A DNA stretch of 64,000 bases from Nostoc sp. 'Lobaria pulmonaria (5183) cyanobiont' (GCF_002949795.1 NZ_CP026692.1:2353501-2417500), one strand, 5' to 3'; counted from the first letter of the stretch, positions 55,716 to 64,000 are shown. Notes: generated by a model not told the origin, from the letters alone. Made by a program: numbers and translations.

Positions 55716-57065
55716 ATGAAAGTCAAGCGCTTGAAAATGCAATCCTTCCGTGGAATCGGTGATTTAACGCTTGAGTTCGATGAAACTAGTCCAACGGCGC
55801 TGATTGGTATTAACGGCGTGGGCAAATCTAGTATTCTTGACTGTCTGGCTATTCTTTTGTCACAGTTGATAAGGGATATTGCAGATGCAGAGTCAATAGG
55901 TAAAAATAGGAGTTTAGGAGGAGTAAATTTTTATGTAGTTTCTAAAATTCGCAATGAATATGAAAAATCGATTCCCGGAAAACCGGATATCGAAAAGCGT
56001 TTCTTCAGCAAAGAAGATATTACAAACGGACAGAAAAAGACACATAATACGATTAAAATTTTTCTGCAATCAAAGGAAGTAAGCTGGTTTCTTACAAACT
56101 TTAGTAAAGAACGCAATGAAGAGCTAAATAAAGAAAATGCAGAGTTAAATGCAGTTTCTCAAGATATTTACCGTAAGTGGGAAGCAAATCCTCAGTTTAA
56201 CTTGCCTTTAGCAGTTTATTACCCAGTGAAACGTTCGGTTCTTGGGATTGATATGGAGATTACAGAAACGCATTCATTGAAACAGATAGATGCTTACGAT
56301 CAAGCACTAAACGGAGTACAAATTAGTTTCCATAGATTCTTTCAATGGTTTAGATCATTGGAAGATTTAGAAAACGAAGAAAGGCGGGATAATCCTGAAT
56401 TTAAAACCCAGCAGCTAGAAGCAGTAAGACAATCTATTTATTCATTAATTCCAGGGTTTTCTAACTTACGGGTACGGCGTTCACCCCTGCGAATGACTGT
56501 GCGAAAACAAGATGAAGAACTTACAGTAAATCAACTATCTGATGGGGAAAAGTGCTTGCTGGCTATGGTTGGTGATTTAGCAAGACGATTAGCGATCGCT
56601 AACCCAAGTTTACCAGATCCACTCGAAGGTGAGGGTGTTGTTTTAATTGATGAAATTGAACTTCACTTACACCCCAAATGGCAACGAGAAATTATTCCTG
56701 CTTTGACAAGAACATTTCCCAATTGCCAATTTATCGTCACCACCCATTCGCCTCAAGTAATTAGCCAAGTCAAGCCAGAAGGAATTTATATTCTAGAAAA
56801 AACAGACGAAGGTGTTGTTGCTAAAAAACCAGAAAGTTCCTTTGGGAGAGACAGTAATCGCATTTTAGAAAACCTCATGGGTGTTCCAGAACGTCCGCAG
56901 GAAATTAAGGAAAGTCTTTTAGAACTTTTTCGACTAATTGATGCTGGAAATATTGAAGGTGCTAGGCAATTACGTCAACAATTGGCTAATGAAATCGGAG
57001 CAGATGAGCCAGAGTTTGTTAAGGCGGATGTACTCATTCGGCGGAAGGAAATTCTCAACCGATGA
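55716..57065 (+). CDS. ptuA: Septu system ATPase PtuA-like
   Basis: A 449-residue RecF/OLD-like AAA ATPase. Walker A is ALIGINGVGKSSILD (about residues 29-43); the ABC-type signature VNQLSDGEKCLLAMVGDLA, Walker B GVVLIDEIELHLHPKWQ, and the switch His in FIVTTHSPQVI follow in the C-terminal half, with a coiled middle segment. No TOPRIM is present. The 4-bp ATGA overlap with an HNH nuclease gene of the TIGR02646 family identifies the pair as a type I Septu (PtuAB) anti-phage module. No reverse transcriptase lies nearby, so it is not a retron effector. Confidence 0.82.
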   Translation: MKVKRLKMQSFRGIGDLTLEFDETSPTALIGINGVGKSSILDCLAILLSQLIRDIADAESIGKNRSLGGVNFYVVSKIRNEYEKSIPGKPDIEKRFFSKEDITNGQKKTHNTIKIFLQSKEVSWFLTNFSKERNEELNKENAELNAVSQDIYRKWEANPQFNLPLAVYYPVKRSVLGIDMEITETHSLKQIDAYDQALNGVQISFHRFFQWFRSLEDLENEERRDNPEFKTQQLEAVRQSIYSLIPGFSNLRVRRSPLRMTVRKQDEELTVNQLSDGEKCLLAMVGDLARRLAIANPSLPDPLEGEGVVLIDEIELHLHPKWQREIIPALTRTFPNCQFIVTTHSPQVISQVKPEGIYILEKTDEGVVAKKPESSFGRDSNRILENLMGVPERPQEIKESLLELFRLIDAGNIEGARQLRQQLANEIGADEPEFVKADVLIRRKEILNR

Positions 57066-57712
57066 AGCACATCAAAAAGAGTCAGGAACCAGAAAAATTT
57101 ACCAAGTGGAAGGCTCTGGAAAATGATGATTGGAAACCTAGCTGGGATGATAATTTTCAAATACCAGAAAAATTTGTTGTACATGATGCTTTACTAAAAG
57201 AACAGGGATATATCTGTTGCTATTGTGGAATGCGTATCACTAGAACAACTAGCCACATAGAACACTTCAAGCCTCGTAGTACTTATCCAAATCTGGCGCT
57301 GGAGTACACAAATCTCATTGCTTCATGTCAAGGAGAAAGTGAAGAACCTCCTACTGTTCCGGTGCATTGCGGACATAAGAAAAAGTATTGGTACGATGAA
57401 AATTTGATGGTTTCACCTTTAGAAATAAACTGTGCTAATTTTTTTAAATATCCTGCTTCTGGTGAAATTCAACCGACAGATAATCCAGGTAAAAAAGTTG
57501 TTGCTGAAACAACAATTAAGAAGCTTGCACTTGACATTGACAAACTGCAAAATATGCGTAGAGTAGCAATTGATGCTGCATTACTGGCTACTGAAGGTTT
57601 GACTGAAATAGAAATAAAACTGCTAGCTGAAGGTTATGAAAAACTGGATGTTGATGGGCAATATACTCCGTTTTGTGCCGCAATTGGCTATTTACTCAAG
57701 AATTATTTTTGA
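57062..57712 (+). CDS. ptuB: Septu system HNH nuclease PtuB-like (TIGR02646)
   Basis: A 216-residue HNH nuclease. It begins MKHIKKSQEPEKFTKWKALE, as TIGR02646/PtuB proteins do; the core CCYCGMRI...SHIEHFKPRS...NLIASCQG and the second Cys/His pair (VHCGHKKKY) form the zinc-bound HNH fold. In Septu the ATPase controls this nuclease, which cleaves nucleic acid on infection. It overlaps ptuA by 4 bp. A 'GGCGTAGCCCATCGTAGACATC'-class repeat (quoted in part: GGCGTAGCCCATCG) follows at about 57730. Confidence 0.85.
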   Translation: MKHIKKSQEPEKFTKWKALENDDWKPSWDDNFQIPEKFVVHDALLKEQGYICCYCGMRITRTTSHIEHFKPRSTYPNLALEYTNLIASCQGESEEPPTVPVHCGHKKKYWYDENLMVSPLEINCANFFKYPASGEIQPTDNPGKKVVAETTIKKLALDIDKLQNMRRVAIDAALLATEGLTEIEIKLLAEGYEKLDVDGQYTPFCAAIGYLLKNYF

Positions 57713-57805
57713 TTCAATAAAATATGTACGTAGGCGTAGCCCATCGTAGACATCACATTCACTTTATACTAAATAATATTAGTTTAATTATCACCGCAAA
57801 AGTTT

Positions 57806-58099
57806 ATGATTCTTGAAGCAGTTATTCTTCATGTCAAACCTGGTTTGGAATTTGATTTTGAAGCTACTTTCAGAAAAGCTTCTAAAATTATTTCTTCAAT
57901 GGACGGATATTTATCCCATGAATTGCATAAATGTATAGAAGTCCAAGGTAAATACTTATTACTTGTTAGATGGAAAACTTTAGAATCTCATACTGTAGGA
58001 TTTAGAAGTTCTGCTGAGTATCAAGAGTGGAAAAAACTTCTGCACCATTTTTATGAGCCATTTCCCACTGTTGAACACTTTGAAGAAATTGAAATATGA
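57806..58099 (+). CDS. antibiotic biosynthesis monooxygenase (ABM) domain protein
   Basis: A 97-residue dimeric alpha/beta-barrel protein: MILEAVILHVKPG strand, YLSHELHKCIEVQGKYLLLV and a W-x-x-x-E-x-H core (RWKTLESHTVGF), typical of the ABM/YgiN class. Members include small monooxygenases and stress proteins; no substrate is assignable. It lies 93 bp behind ptuB with a dispersed repeat between, so it is probably not part of the defence module. Confidence 0.85.
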   Translation: MILEAVILHVKPGLEFDFEATFRKASKIISSMDGYLSHELHKCIEVQGKYLLLVRWKTLESHTVGFRSSAEYQEWKKLLHHFYEPFPTVEHFEEIEI

Positions 58100-58325
58100 A
58101 AAACAATAAGTTACAAAAACTCATTCTTTAATAAGTTCAGAAGAAGCTAGAGTTAATACAACCTAAGCTCAACTTATAAATGTTGGTGTTTTAGTTACAA
58201 ATAACTCGTCTTTAGATAAGTAAAAATAATGTTAGATTTAATAAATTTAATGATTAATTATAAAAAATCCAAAAATGATAAGTAAAATAGAAGCTTTCGT
58301 TAATAAAACTTCTTCATAACTTATT

Positions 58326-58451
58326 AATGAACCAGTTTTAGTTACTACAGCATGTTCTGGAGTTACAAATGAACAAGTTTTAGTTACTACAGCATGTTCT
58401 GGAGCTATAAATGCTTCTTCTATAGTTGACACAGCTTGTTCTGTAGCAACG
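58326..58451. repeat. 42-bp tandem repeat, three degenerate units
   Basis: Units start at 58326, 58368 and 58410 with GTTTTAGTTACTACAGCATG as the most conserved part. The plus strand would read NEQVLVTTACSGVT-like 14-mers and the minus strand FVTPEHAVVTKTGS-like 14-mers. The upstream plus frame is broken by a TAA at about 58318; neither strand has a good start. Confidence 0.75.
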
Positions 58452-58491
58452 CACCATCAAAATATAGTCTACCTGGTCGTTTATATACCTC

Positions 58492-60816
58492 TTACTCTAC
58501 TCGTTGCAACTGTGCTACTCTTGGGTCAACAATTTTTTGCCCCAAGCTGGCAAATTTAATTGCCACAGACATCTTATTACCCGTTCCGAAAACATGGGTA
58601 ATTTCACCAAGTCCAAAAGTTTTATGTAATACTCGATCGCCAACTTGCCAACTCTGCTTCGTGTCTTGCTTTCCATTAGAATTAGAGGCACTTTTAGTAT
58701 AAGTTTGACGATTCACGCGTCGAGTATCTAATAATTCTTCTGGTAATTCGTCGAGAAATTGCGATCGCATGGCGGGTTCACGAGAACCATACAAACGCCG
58801 TTCCCGCGCGTGTGATAAATACAACCTTTCTTGGGCGCGAGTAATCCCCACATAACATAAGCGGCGTTCCTCTTCCAAAGATGCAGGATCACTCAGCGAT
58901 CGGTAGCCGGGAAATAGCCCTTGTTCTAATCCCACCAAAAATACTACAGGAAATTCTAGCCCTTTGGAAGCGTGCAAAGTCATTAAAGAAACGGCTGTCT
59001 GTCCTTCTTTTAAGTTATCCAAATCGGAACTGAGGGCGGCGCTACTCAGAAAGTCTCGCAGGGAAACCTCTTCGTTTTCTTCTTGAAATTGCAGCGCAGC
59101 GTTGTAAAGTTCCTGAACGTTTTGTACCCGATCTGTGGCTTCATCAGTACCTTGATTCATCAAGTCTTGAACGTAACCAGAGTCTTCTAATATTCCTTGT
59201 AAAACCTCAGTTACCGGAACCGTAGCAACTTGTCCTTGCCAACGGCTAATCATTGCGGCAAAGCTATTTACAGCTTTTGTTGCCCGTCCAGCTAATGTAT
59301 TAACTGATGTTTCATCGCTGAGTATTTCCCACAAAGTTGTCCCTAATTGCTGAGATGCGTTCATCAAAGCATCAATAGTGGTTTTGCCAATTCCCCGCCG
59401 AGGAGTATTAATAACTCGTAATAAACTGACTGTATCAGCTGGATTATTTATCGCTCTTAAATAAGCAACGACATCTTTAATTTCTTTGCGATCGTAAAAC
59501 CTCATTCCCCCCACAACTGTGTAAGGAATTTGATATTTCACCAACAATTCTTCAAAGGGACGAGATTGGGCATTCGTCCGATAAAGTATGGCAAAACTAC
59601 CCCAGTTCAACTCTGGATTTTGCTGTTCTAAAGTGCTAATTTGATTAATTACAAATGCCGCTTCTGCGAGTTCTTCATCGGCTTTGTGACAAGTGATCTG
59701 TTCACCCGATCCCCGCGTCGCTTTCAGGACTTTATCAATCCGTTGGGTGTTATTTTCAATTAATTCATTAGCCGCTTGCAAAATGTTTTCACAAGAACGA
59801 TAGTTTTCTTCCAGCTTAACCATCGTCCGGGTGTCATCATCTACCAAACCATCGCCAAAGTCTTCCTGAAATCCCAACAAGATGGTGAAATCTGCCATCC
59901 GAAAGCTGTAAATTGATTGGTCTGCATCGCCGACAACAAAAACTGAGCGATTTTGCCATTGCCATTCGCTCTTTTTGGTTTCGCCATTAGTAACTAATAA
60001 ATTAATGAGTTGATACTGAGTGCGGTTAGTATCCTGATATTCATCTACGAGGATATGACGAAACTTGCGATGCCAGTAACCCAATACCTGCTCATTTTGT
60101 TGAAATAATCTAGTAGGTACAAGAATAAGATCGTCAAAGTCGAGAGCGTTGTTTTGTGCTAACTTATCTTGATATAAATTGTAAACTTGGGCAATTACCC
60201 GTCCGCGATAATTGGGTTGTTCTTGCTCAAATTCTTGGGGTGATAAACCTTGGTTTTTAGCGTTACTAATAGCGTAACGGACAGAGCGGGCGTCAAACTT
60301 CTTATCGTCTAAATTTAGCTCTTTATTAACGATTTCTTTGATCAGACTTATTACATCTGATTCATCAAAGATAGAGAAATTACGATTCCACTGGCGCCCT
60401 TTTTCGTCTACGTATTTTTCAACATCAAAGCGGAGAATCCGAGAAAATAGACTGTGGAAAGTGCCACACCATAAATCTTTGATCGTATTTTTGTAAACTT
60501 GCGATCGCAATTGCGTTTGTTGATATTCTGTCAACAAATCAAAACGCTTACCGTGTTCCTTCATAGCCAGTTGTTCCGCAAACAGCCGTTGAATCCGGTC
60601 TTTCATCTCCCGTGCGGCTTTATTGGTAAAAGTAACCGCCAGGATATTTTCTGGATCAACGCGGTGTTTGAGAATCAGATTGGCAATACGATAAGTCAGC
60701 GCTCGTGTTTTACCGGAACCTGCGCCAGCAACAACTAGCAACGGGCCGCAGTAGTGTTCGACAGCTTGACGTTGGCTGGGGTTAAGGTGACTGAGAAAGT
60801 CGATGGTTGTTGTCAT
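58492..60816 (-). CDS. pcrA: ATP-dependent DNA helicase PcrA/UvrD
   Basis: A 774-residue SF1A 3'-5' helicase for repair and replication restart. Motifs in order: Q-motif LNPSQRQAVEH, I GAGSGKTRAL, II DEYQDTNRTQ, III VGDADQSIYSFR, IV LEENYRSCENIL, V TLHASKGLEFPVVF, VI YVGITRAQERLYL; a Tudor-like C-terminus (SWQVGDRVLHKTFGLG) binds RNA polymerase in PcrA. Length and C-terminus fit PcrA. The 3' end faces the 42-bp repeat array. Confidence 0.97.
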   Translation of the reverse strand: MTTTIDFLSHLNPSQRQAVEHYCGPLLVVAGAGSGKTRALTYRIANLILKHRVDPENILAVTFTNKAAREMKDRIQRLFAEQLAMKEHGKRFDLLTEYQQTQLRSQVYKNTIKDLWCGTFHSLFSRILRFDVEKYVDEKGRQWNRNFSIFDESDVISLIKEIVNKELNLDDKKFDARSVRYAISNAKNQGLSPQEFEQEQPNYRGRVIAQVYNLYQDKLAQNNALDFDDLILVPTRLFQQNEQVLGYWHRKFRHILVDEYQDTNRTQYQLINLLVTNGETKKSEWQWQNRSVFVVGDADQSIYSFRMADFTILLGFQEDFGDGLVDDDTRTMVKLEENYRSCENILQAANELIENNTQRIDKVLKATRGSGEQITCHKADEELAEAAFVINQISTLEQQNPELNWGSFAILYRTNAQSRPFEELLVKYQIPYTVVGGMRFYDRKEIKDVVAYLRAINNPADTVSLLRVINTPRRGIGKTTIDALMNASQQLGTTLWEILSDETSVNTLAGRATKAVNSFAAMISRWQGQVATVPVTEVLQGILEDSGYVQDLMNQGTDEATDRVQNVQELYNAALQFQEENEEVSLRDFLSSAALSSDLDNLKEGQTAVSLMTLHASKGLEFPVVFLVGLEQGLFPGYRSLSDPASLEEERRLCYVGITRAQERLYLSHARERRLYGSREPAMRSQFLDELPEELLDTRRVNRQTYTKSASNSNGKQDTKQSWQVGDRVLHKTFGLGEITHVFGTGNKMSVAIKFASLGQKIVDPRVAQLQRVE

Positions 60817-61464
60817 GGATGTGAAAAAGCGATGTCTCCGAAGGTCACTGAGCTTGTCGTTCGCGCAGCGTCTCGTAGATAAGTGCGGGCTATTCGGCGT
60901 CGCCTGGCGTCACATCAATAGAGAGTTGCTATTGCCCAGGTTACAATATCCTAACGAAACTTGGTCAACAAAGATTGCGTAGCATAGTACTTTGCTTCCC
61001 TGTCACTAATACTCTTGATTAGAAGTTCTCCCTATACCCTTTCGCCCACCAGGTTGTACAGGTTTTCCATCACTTTTCACTATTACGTTAACTTTTCTAC
61101 GTAGATAGGTTAGCCATCAGTTATTTCCTGCGCGTTGTGTCGTAAAATCAGCAACGGGGAATCAAACATCATAAAAATGCTGGACAAGCTCTAACTTGTT
61201 CTGTTGTCAACGGAGCTTATAGCTATTTTCAGTTAATTGAACTACCGATTTTCGCAGGGACATGGCAATGTTCCCTATTCTGTGGTTGATTTGCTTGAAA
61301 AACGCTGTAATACCTAACCGAGAGTATTGTCATTAATAGGACTATTCACTCCTTGAGTACCCAATTGACATTGGGTCGCAATACACGATACATCATGATT
61401 CAACCGTTAAATTTTTAAAGATGAAAAATTTCTTTAATTTCAGGTTTAACCAATACAAGGAGGG
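60817..61464. other. intergenic region upstream of sbtA
   Basis: About 650 bp holding dispersed repeats (GATGTCTCCGAAGG..., CTCGTAGATAAG at 60830-60885), a MITE copy (61219-61309), and the presumed sbtA promoter. CCM operons of this kind are usually induced by low CO2 (CcmR/CmpR), but I could not identify an operator. Confidence 0.5.
61219..61309. mobile_element. diverged MITE copy (TAGCTATTTTCA family)
   Basis: TAGCTATTTTCAG near 61219 and TGAAAAACGCTGTA near 61296-61309 are inverted. The interior GGGACATGGCAATGTTCCC hairpin parallels GGGCACAGCAATGCTGTGCCC-like (19-mer quoted here as GGCACAGCAATGCTGTGCC) in the copy at 63531-63633. Confidence 0.55.
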
Positions 61465-61470
61465 GTGGAT

Positions 61471-62439
61471 ATGGATATCAGCTTAATTGTATCCAATATT
61501 TTGAATCCGCCAATCCTGTTTTTCTTTTTAGGCATGACTGCTGTTTTTGTCAAGTCTGATCTGGAAATTCCCGCACCGATGCCCAAACTCTTTTCGCTGT
61601 ACCTGCTGTTTGCCATTGGTTTTAAAGGGGGGGTAGAACTAATCAAAAGCGGCATCACTCAGGAAGTAGTTTTAACACTTGCAGCAGCAATGATGATGGC
61701 TTGTCTGGTTCCAATTTACACCTTTTTTATCCTCAGGTTGAAACTAGATACTTACGATGCTGCTGCGATCGCTGCAACCTACGGCTCTATCAGTGCCGTC
61801 ACCTTCATCACGGCTAGCGCTTTTTTAACTGAGCTTGGCATTACTTTTGATGGTTACATGGTGGCAGCCCTTGCCCTGATGGAATCCCCAGCGATTATAG
61901 TTGGTCTAATTTTGGTGAATATATTCACCGCTGATGGCAAGCGGGACTTTTCGTGGCCAGAAGTTTTGCAAGAAGCATTTCTTAATAGTTCAGTTTTTCT
62001 ATTAGTCGGTAGTCTCTTGATCGGTGTCTTGACAGGAGAACGCGGTTGGCACGTATTAGAACCCTTTACTCAAGGGTTGTTTTATGGCGTTCTCACCTTC
62101 TTTTTACTGGACATGGGACTAGTCGCTGCCAGAAGAATTAAAGACTTGCAAAAAACCGGAGTTTTCCTAATTTTATTTGCCATACTAATTCCAATACTCA
62201 ATGCAGCCATTGGGTTGATGATTGCCAAATTGATCGGTATGCCTCGCGGAGATTCGCTGTTATTCGCTGTACTGTGTGCCAGTGCTTCTTACATTGCTGT
62301 GCCAGCGGCGATGCGGATGACTGTTCCAGAAGCAAATCCCAGCCTGTATGTTTCTACTGCTCTAGCAGTGACATTCCCGTTCAATATTATTGTGGGAATT
62401 CCGTTATATCTCTACGGAATTAACCTATTTTGGAGGTAA
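61471..62439 (+). CDS. sbtA: sodium-dependent bicarbonate transporter SbtA
   Basis: A 322-residue inner-membrane Na+/HCO3- symporter (PF05982) of the carbon-concentrating mechanism. About ten hydrophobic helices in two inverted halves; FAIGFKGGVELIKSG and ATYGSISAVTFITASAF form the substrate region, and the second half repeats the pattern with CASASYIAVPAAMRMTVPEANP. The ATG 61471 has an ideal AGGAGGGG upstream; an in-frame GTG at 61465 is possible. sbtB starts 4 bp after its stop. Confidence 0.95.
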   Translation: MDISLIVSNILNPPILFFFLGMTAVFVKSDLEIPAPMPKLFSLYLLFAIGFKGGVELIKSGITQEVVLTLAAAMMMACLVPIYTFFILRLKLDTYDAAAIAATYGSISAVTFITASAFLTELGITFDGYMVAALALMESPAIIVGLILVNIFTADGKRDFSWPEVLQEAFLNSSVFLLVGSLLIGVLTGERGWHVLEPFTQGLFYGVLTFFLLDMGLVAARRIKDLQKTGVFLILFAILIPILNAAIGLMIAKLIGMPRGDSLLFAVLCASASYIAVPAAMRMTVPEANPSLYVSTALAVTFPFNIIVGIPLYLYGINLFWR

Positions 62440-62443
62440 GAAT

Positions 62444-62755
62444 ATGCACATAGTTAAAAAGATAGAAATTATCGCCAACTCTTTTGAGCTTGCCAAAATT
62501 TTAGATAATTTAGACAAGTCTGGTGTACATAACCATGCCGTAATCCGAAATGTTGCTGGTAAAGGATTACGAGGAACGACAGAAGATTTAGACATGACCA
62601 TGCTTGATAATGTTTACATCCTCGCGTTTTGTATGCCAGAAGAACTCAAGCCTGTTGTCGAAAATATCAAACCACTCCTTAATAAGTTCGGAGGTACTTG
62701 CTACGTTTCCGATGTGATGGAAATTCGCTCTGTCAGATGTGTTGCGTCGATGTAA
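62444..62755 (+). CDS. sbtB: SbtB, PII-like regulator of SbtA
   Basis: A 103-residue trimeric PII-like protein binding adenine nucleotides and inhibiting SbtA under high carbon. The beta-alpha-beta core starts MHIVKKIEIIANS; the T-loop is VAGKGLRGTTEDLDM. The C-terminus ends SVRCVASM, without the CGPxGC-type redox R-loop found in some SbtB. Its ribosome site (GGAGGTAAG) overlaps the end of sbtA, showing translational coupling. ATG 62444 gives the family-typical start. Confidence 0.93.
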   Translation: MHIVKKIEIIANSFELAKILDNLDKSGVHNHAVIRNVAGKGLRGTTEDLDMTMLDNVYILAFCMPEELKPVVENIKPLLNKFGGTCYVSDVMEIRSVRCVASM

Positions 62756-62771
62756 GAGAGTGATAAATTCA

Positions 62772-63485
62772 ATGAAGCATTTCATGGAACGTCGTGACTT
62801 TTTGAAGTTAGGAATGACTGGAGCGTTTGGGATGATGCTATCTGCCAGCGATTTCCTCTGGCGGGTTAAACAGGCTAAAGCTGCCGAAATCCCCTCAACT
62901 TCCCCTGAATCTCTCAGTCCCGATGCAGCCTTACAAAAGCTGATAGAGGGAAATCAGCGGTTTATTGATCATCATCCCCAATACCCCGATCAATCTGCGC
63001 TGCGGTTGCAGGAAGTTGCTCAAGCTCAACATCCATTTGCAACTATTCTTAGTTGTGCGGATTCACGAGTACCCGCAGAAATTGTTTTCGATCAAGGCAT
63101 TGGGGACATCTTTGATGTTCGGATTGCCGGAAATATTGCTACACGTGAAGCGATCGGCAGTATTGAATATGCGGTTGTCTTGTTAGGTTCTCCGCTACTG
63201 ATGGTGATGGGTCATGAGCGTTGCGGGGCTGTAACCGCTGCTGTCCAAAACCAATCGTTGCTTGGTGATATTAGTACTTTTGTTAAGGCAATTAAGCCAG
63301 CCGTAAAAAAGGTCAAGGGTCAGCCGGGTGATGCAGTTGAAAATGCCGTGGTGGCAAATGTGCAATATCAAATTGAACGGTTGAAGCACTCAAAGCTTTT
63401 AACTGAGCAGATGGAGTCAGGCAAATTGAAAATTGTCGGGGGTCGTTATGACTTGGATACAGGGAGGGTGAATATTATTACTTAA
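62772..63485 (+). CDS. periplasmic beta-carbonic anhydrase with Tat signal (EcaB-like)
   Basis: A 237-residue beta-class carbonic anhydrase. The N-terminal ERRDFLKLGMTGAFG is a twin-arginine signal, predicting periplasmic location. Zinc ligands lie in ILSCADSRVPAE (Cys, and the Asp/Arg dyad) and VMGHERCGAV (His and Cys). Third gene of the sbtA-sbtB unit (16-bp gap), it would interconvert CO2 and HCO3- beside the transporter. Similar to EcaB of Synechocystis by context and class. The start at 62772 is likely; MERRDF at 62784 is possible. Confidence 0.92.
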   Translation: MKHFMERRDFLKLGMTGAFGMMLSASDFLWRVKQAKAAEIPSTSPESLSPDAALQKLIEGNQRFIDHHPQYPDQSALRLQEVAQAQHPFATILSCADSRVPAEIVFDQGIGDIFDVRIAGNIATREAIGSIEYAVVLLGSPLLMVMGHERCGAVTAAVQNQSLLGDISTFVKAIKPAVKKVKGQPGDAVENAVVANVQYQIERLKHSKLLTEQMESGKLKIVGGRYDLDTGRVNIIT

Positions 63486-63530
63486 TTCGGCAAAGGATTC
63501 CCAGATGAGGGGGAGCAGAGGAGACAAGGA

Positions 63531-63633
63531 GACTTACAGCTATTTTCAGATAAATAGACCACGCGGTAGGGGCACAGCAATGCTGTGCCCTTACGACAGA
63601 TGTGGTTCAAATACATGAAAATTGCTGTAAGTC
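63531..63633. mobile_element. MITE with 18-bp inverted ends
   Basis: GACTTACAGCTATTTTCA (63531-63548) matches the complement of the right end (63616-63633) with one mismatch. The interior has a hairpin GGGCACAGCA/TGCTGTGCCC. A diverged copy lies at 61219-61309. Confidence 0.75.
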
Positions 63634-63709
63634 AGAACTTACAACAAGTAACAAGTCTTTCCCCTTGTCCCCAAGTCTTCTTTCCCATGCCCAATGCCCA
63701 ATACCCCAT

Positions 63710-64000
63710 TCAATCCTGCACAGTCATTGGCAGACGAATAGTGAAAGTAGAGCCAATTCCTGGTTCACTTTTGACAATAATTTCACCACCCATCATCTGG
63801 CAAAAGTGGCGGCTAATTGCCAACCCCAGTCCCGTACCTCCATACTTTTTCGTAGTTGAAGTATCACCTTGTGTAAAAGGTTGAAATAACTGCTGCTGTT
63901 GACGGTTAGACATACCGATACCTGTGTCGGTAACGGTGAAAATAATGCTGCCCAAAGGAGCCTCCGGTCGAAATTCATCCTTTTCTCTGCTGACTGTCAG
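63710..64000 (-). CDS. histidine kinase, C-terminal part (5' end beyond window)
   Basis: The frame is open from the window edge to a stop at 63710, giving the last about 96 residues of a hybrid-type or classical sensor kinase: HATPase boxes [31 protein letters not shown] and a final GSTFTIRLP. The upstream H-box and sensor lie outside. STRR 'cccaatgcccaata' DNA flanks its 3' side at 63685-63710. Confidence 0.88.
   Translation of the reverse strand: MTVSREKDEFRPEAPLGSIIFTVTDTGIGMSNRQQQQLFQPFTQGDTSTTKKYGGTGLGLAISRHFCQMMGGEIIVKSEPGIGSTFTIRLPMTVQD

Noticed and set aside
55716-57712. Retron with PtuAB effectors
   Set aside because: No reverse transcriptase gene or msr/msd-like structure lies nearby.
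58247-58432. Minus-strand small gene from the 42-bp repeat; also the plus-strand frame continuing into pcrA
   Set aside because: No ribosome site on either strand; the hydrophobic plus-strand tail is just the antisense of the pcrA C-terminus.

Overview
The window is chromosomal DNA from a filamentous, phycoerythrin-producing cyanobacterium, most likely Nostoc or a close relative. The evidence is phycobilisome rod-linker genes with pebA, pebB and a CpeS-type lyase; the order sigC, furA, cell-wall-binding gene (matching, from memory, the Anabaena PCC 7120 neighbourhood) with cobN beyond it; a bicarbonate-uptake operon (sbtA, sbtB, Tat-exported carbonic anhydrase); dense GCGATCGC (HIP1) octamers; and many short tandemly repeated repeats and MITE-like elements. 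No species is assigned.

Layout. 0-8 kb: phycoerythrin accessory region on both strands (CpeE-like linker, CpeC, an orphan phycobiliprotein-like gene, a HEAT-repeat protein, a frameshifted small gene, a pentapeptide-repeat protein, cpeS, pebA, pebB). 8-15 kb: M20 amidohydrolase, a vWA/RTX surface protein, a kinase with a degenerate ATPase domain, and remnants of FG-GAP/cadherin-like and TIGR03032 genes. 15-28 kb: NAD(P)-binding protein, dnaK, acetoacetate-decarboxylase-like protein, ATPase/WD40 pseudogene, ABC exporter, TPR protein, quinone-reductase-like MDR, GST, arylsulfotransferase-like protein, aldo/keto reductase. 28-37 kb: repeat-rich spacer, tandem Crp/Fnr paralogues, response regulator, SH3/peptidoglycan-binding protein, wecB, small membrane protein, pilT2-like ATPase and a KaiB-domain protein. 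37.6-40.1 kb: CRISPR array of 35 repeats and 34 spacers with no cas gene in the window. 40-46 kb: tRNA-Pro(CGG), lipA-gpsA, sigC, furA and a convergent cell-wall-binding gene. 46-53 kb: a cobN packed with in-frame repeat insertions, and a GAF histidine kinase split by a frameshift. 53-64 kb: ATP-grasp protein, Pro-rich membrane protein, metallophosphoesterase, a Septu-type defence pair (ptuA-ptuB), ABM protein, pcrA, sbtA-sbtB-carbonic anhydrase, and the 3' end of a histidine kinase.

How the genes work together. PebA and PebB make phycoerythrobilin, the CpeS-type lyase attaches it, and the linkers assemble phycoerythrin discs into rods; the phycoerythrin subunit genes are outside the window. 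SbtA imports bicarbonate, SbtB modulates it, and the exported carbonic anhydrase acts outside the membrane. PtuA-PtuB is a predicted anti-phage unit, and the CRISPR array is a second immune element. The strongest unusual signals are repeated in-frame colonisation of cobN and two kinases by otherwise intergenic repeats; a cyanobacteriochrome-like GAF domain keeping two candidate bilin cysteines but lacking the usual His; the Septu pair directly behind a Tat-type phosphatase gene; and the conserved furA/cell-wall-gene convergence, known elsewhere to make a furA antisense RNA.
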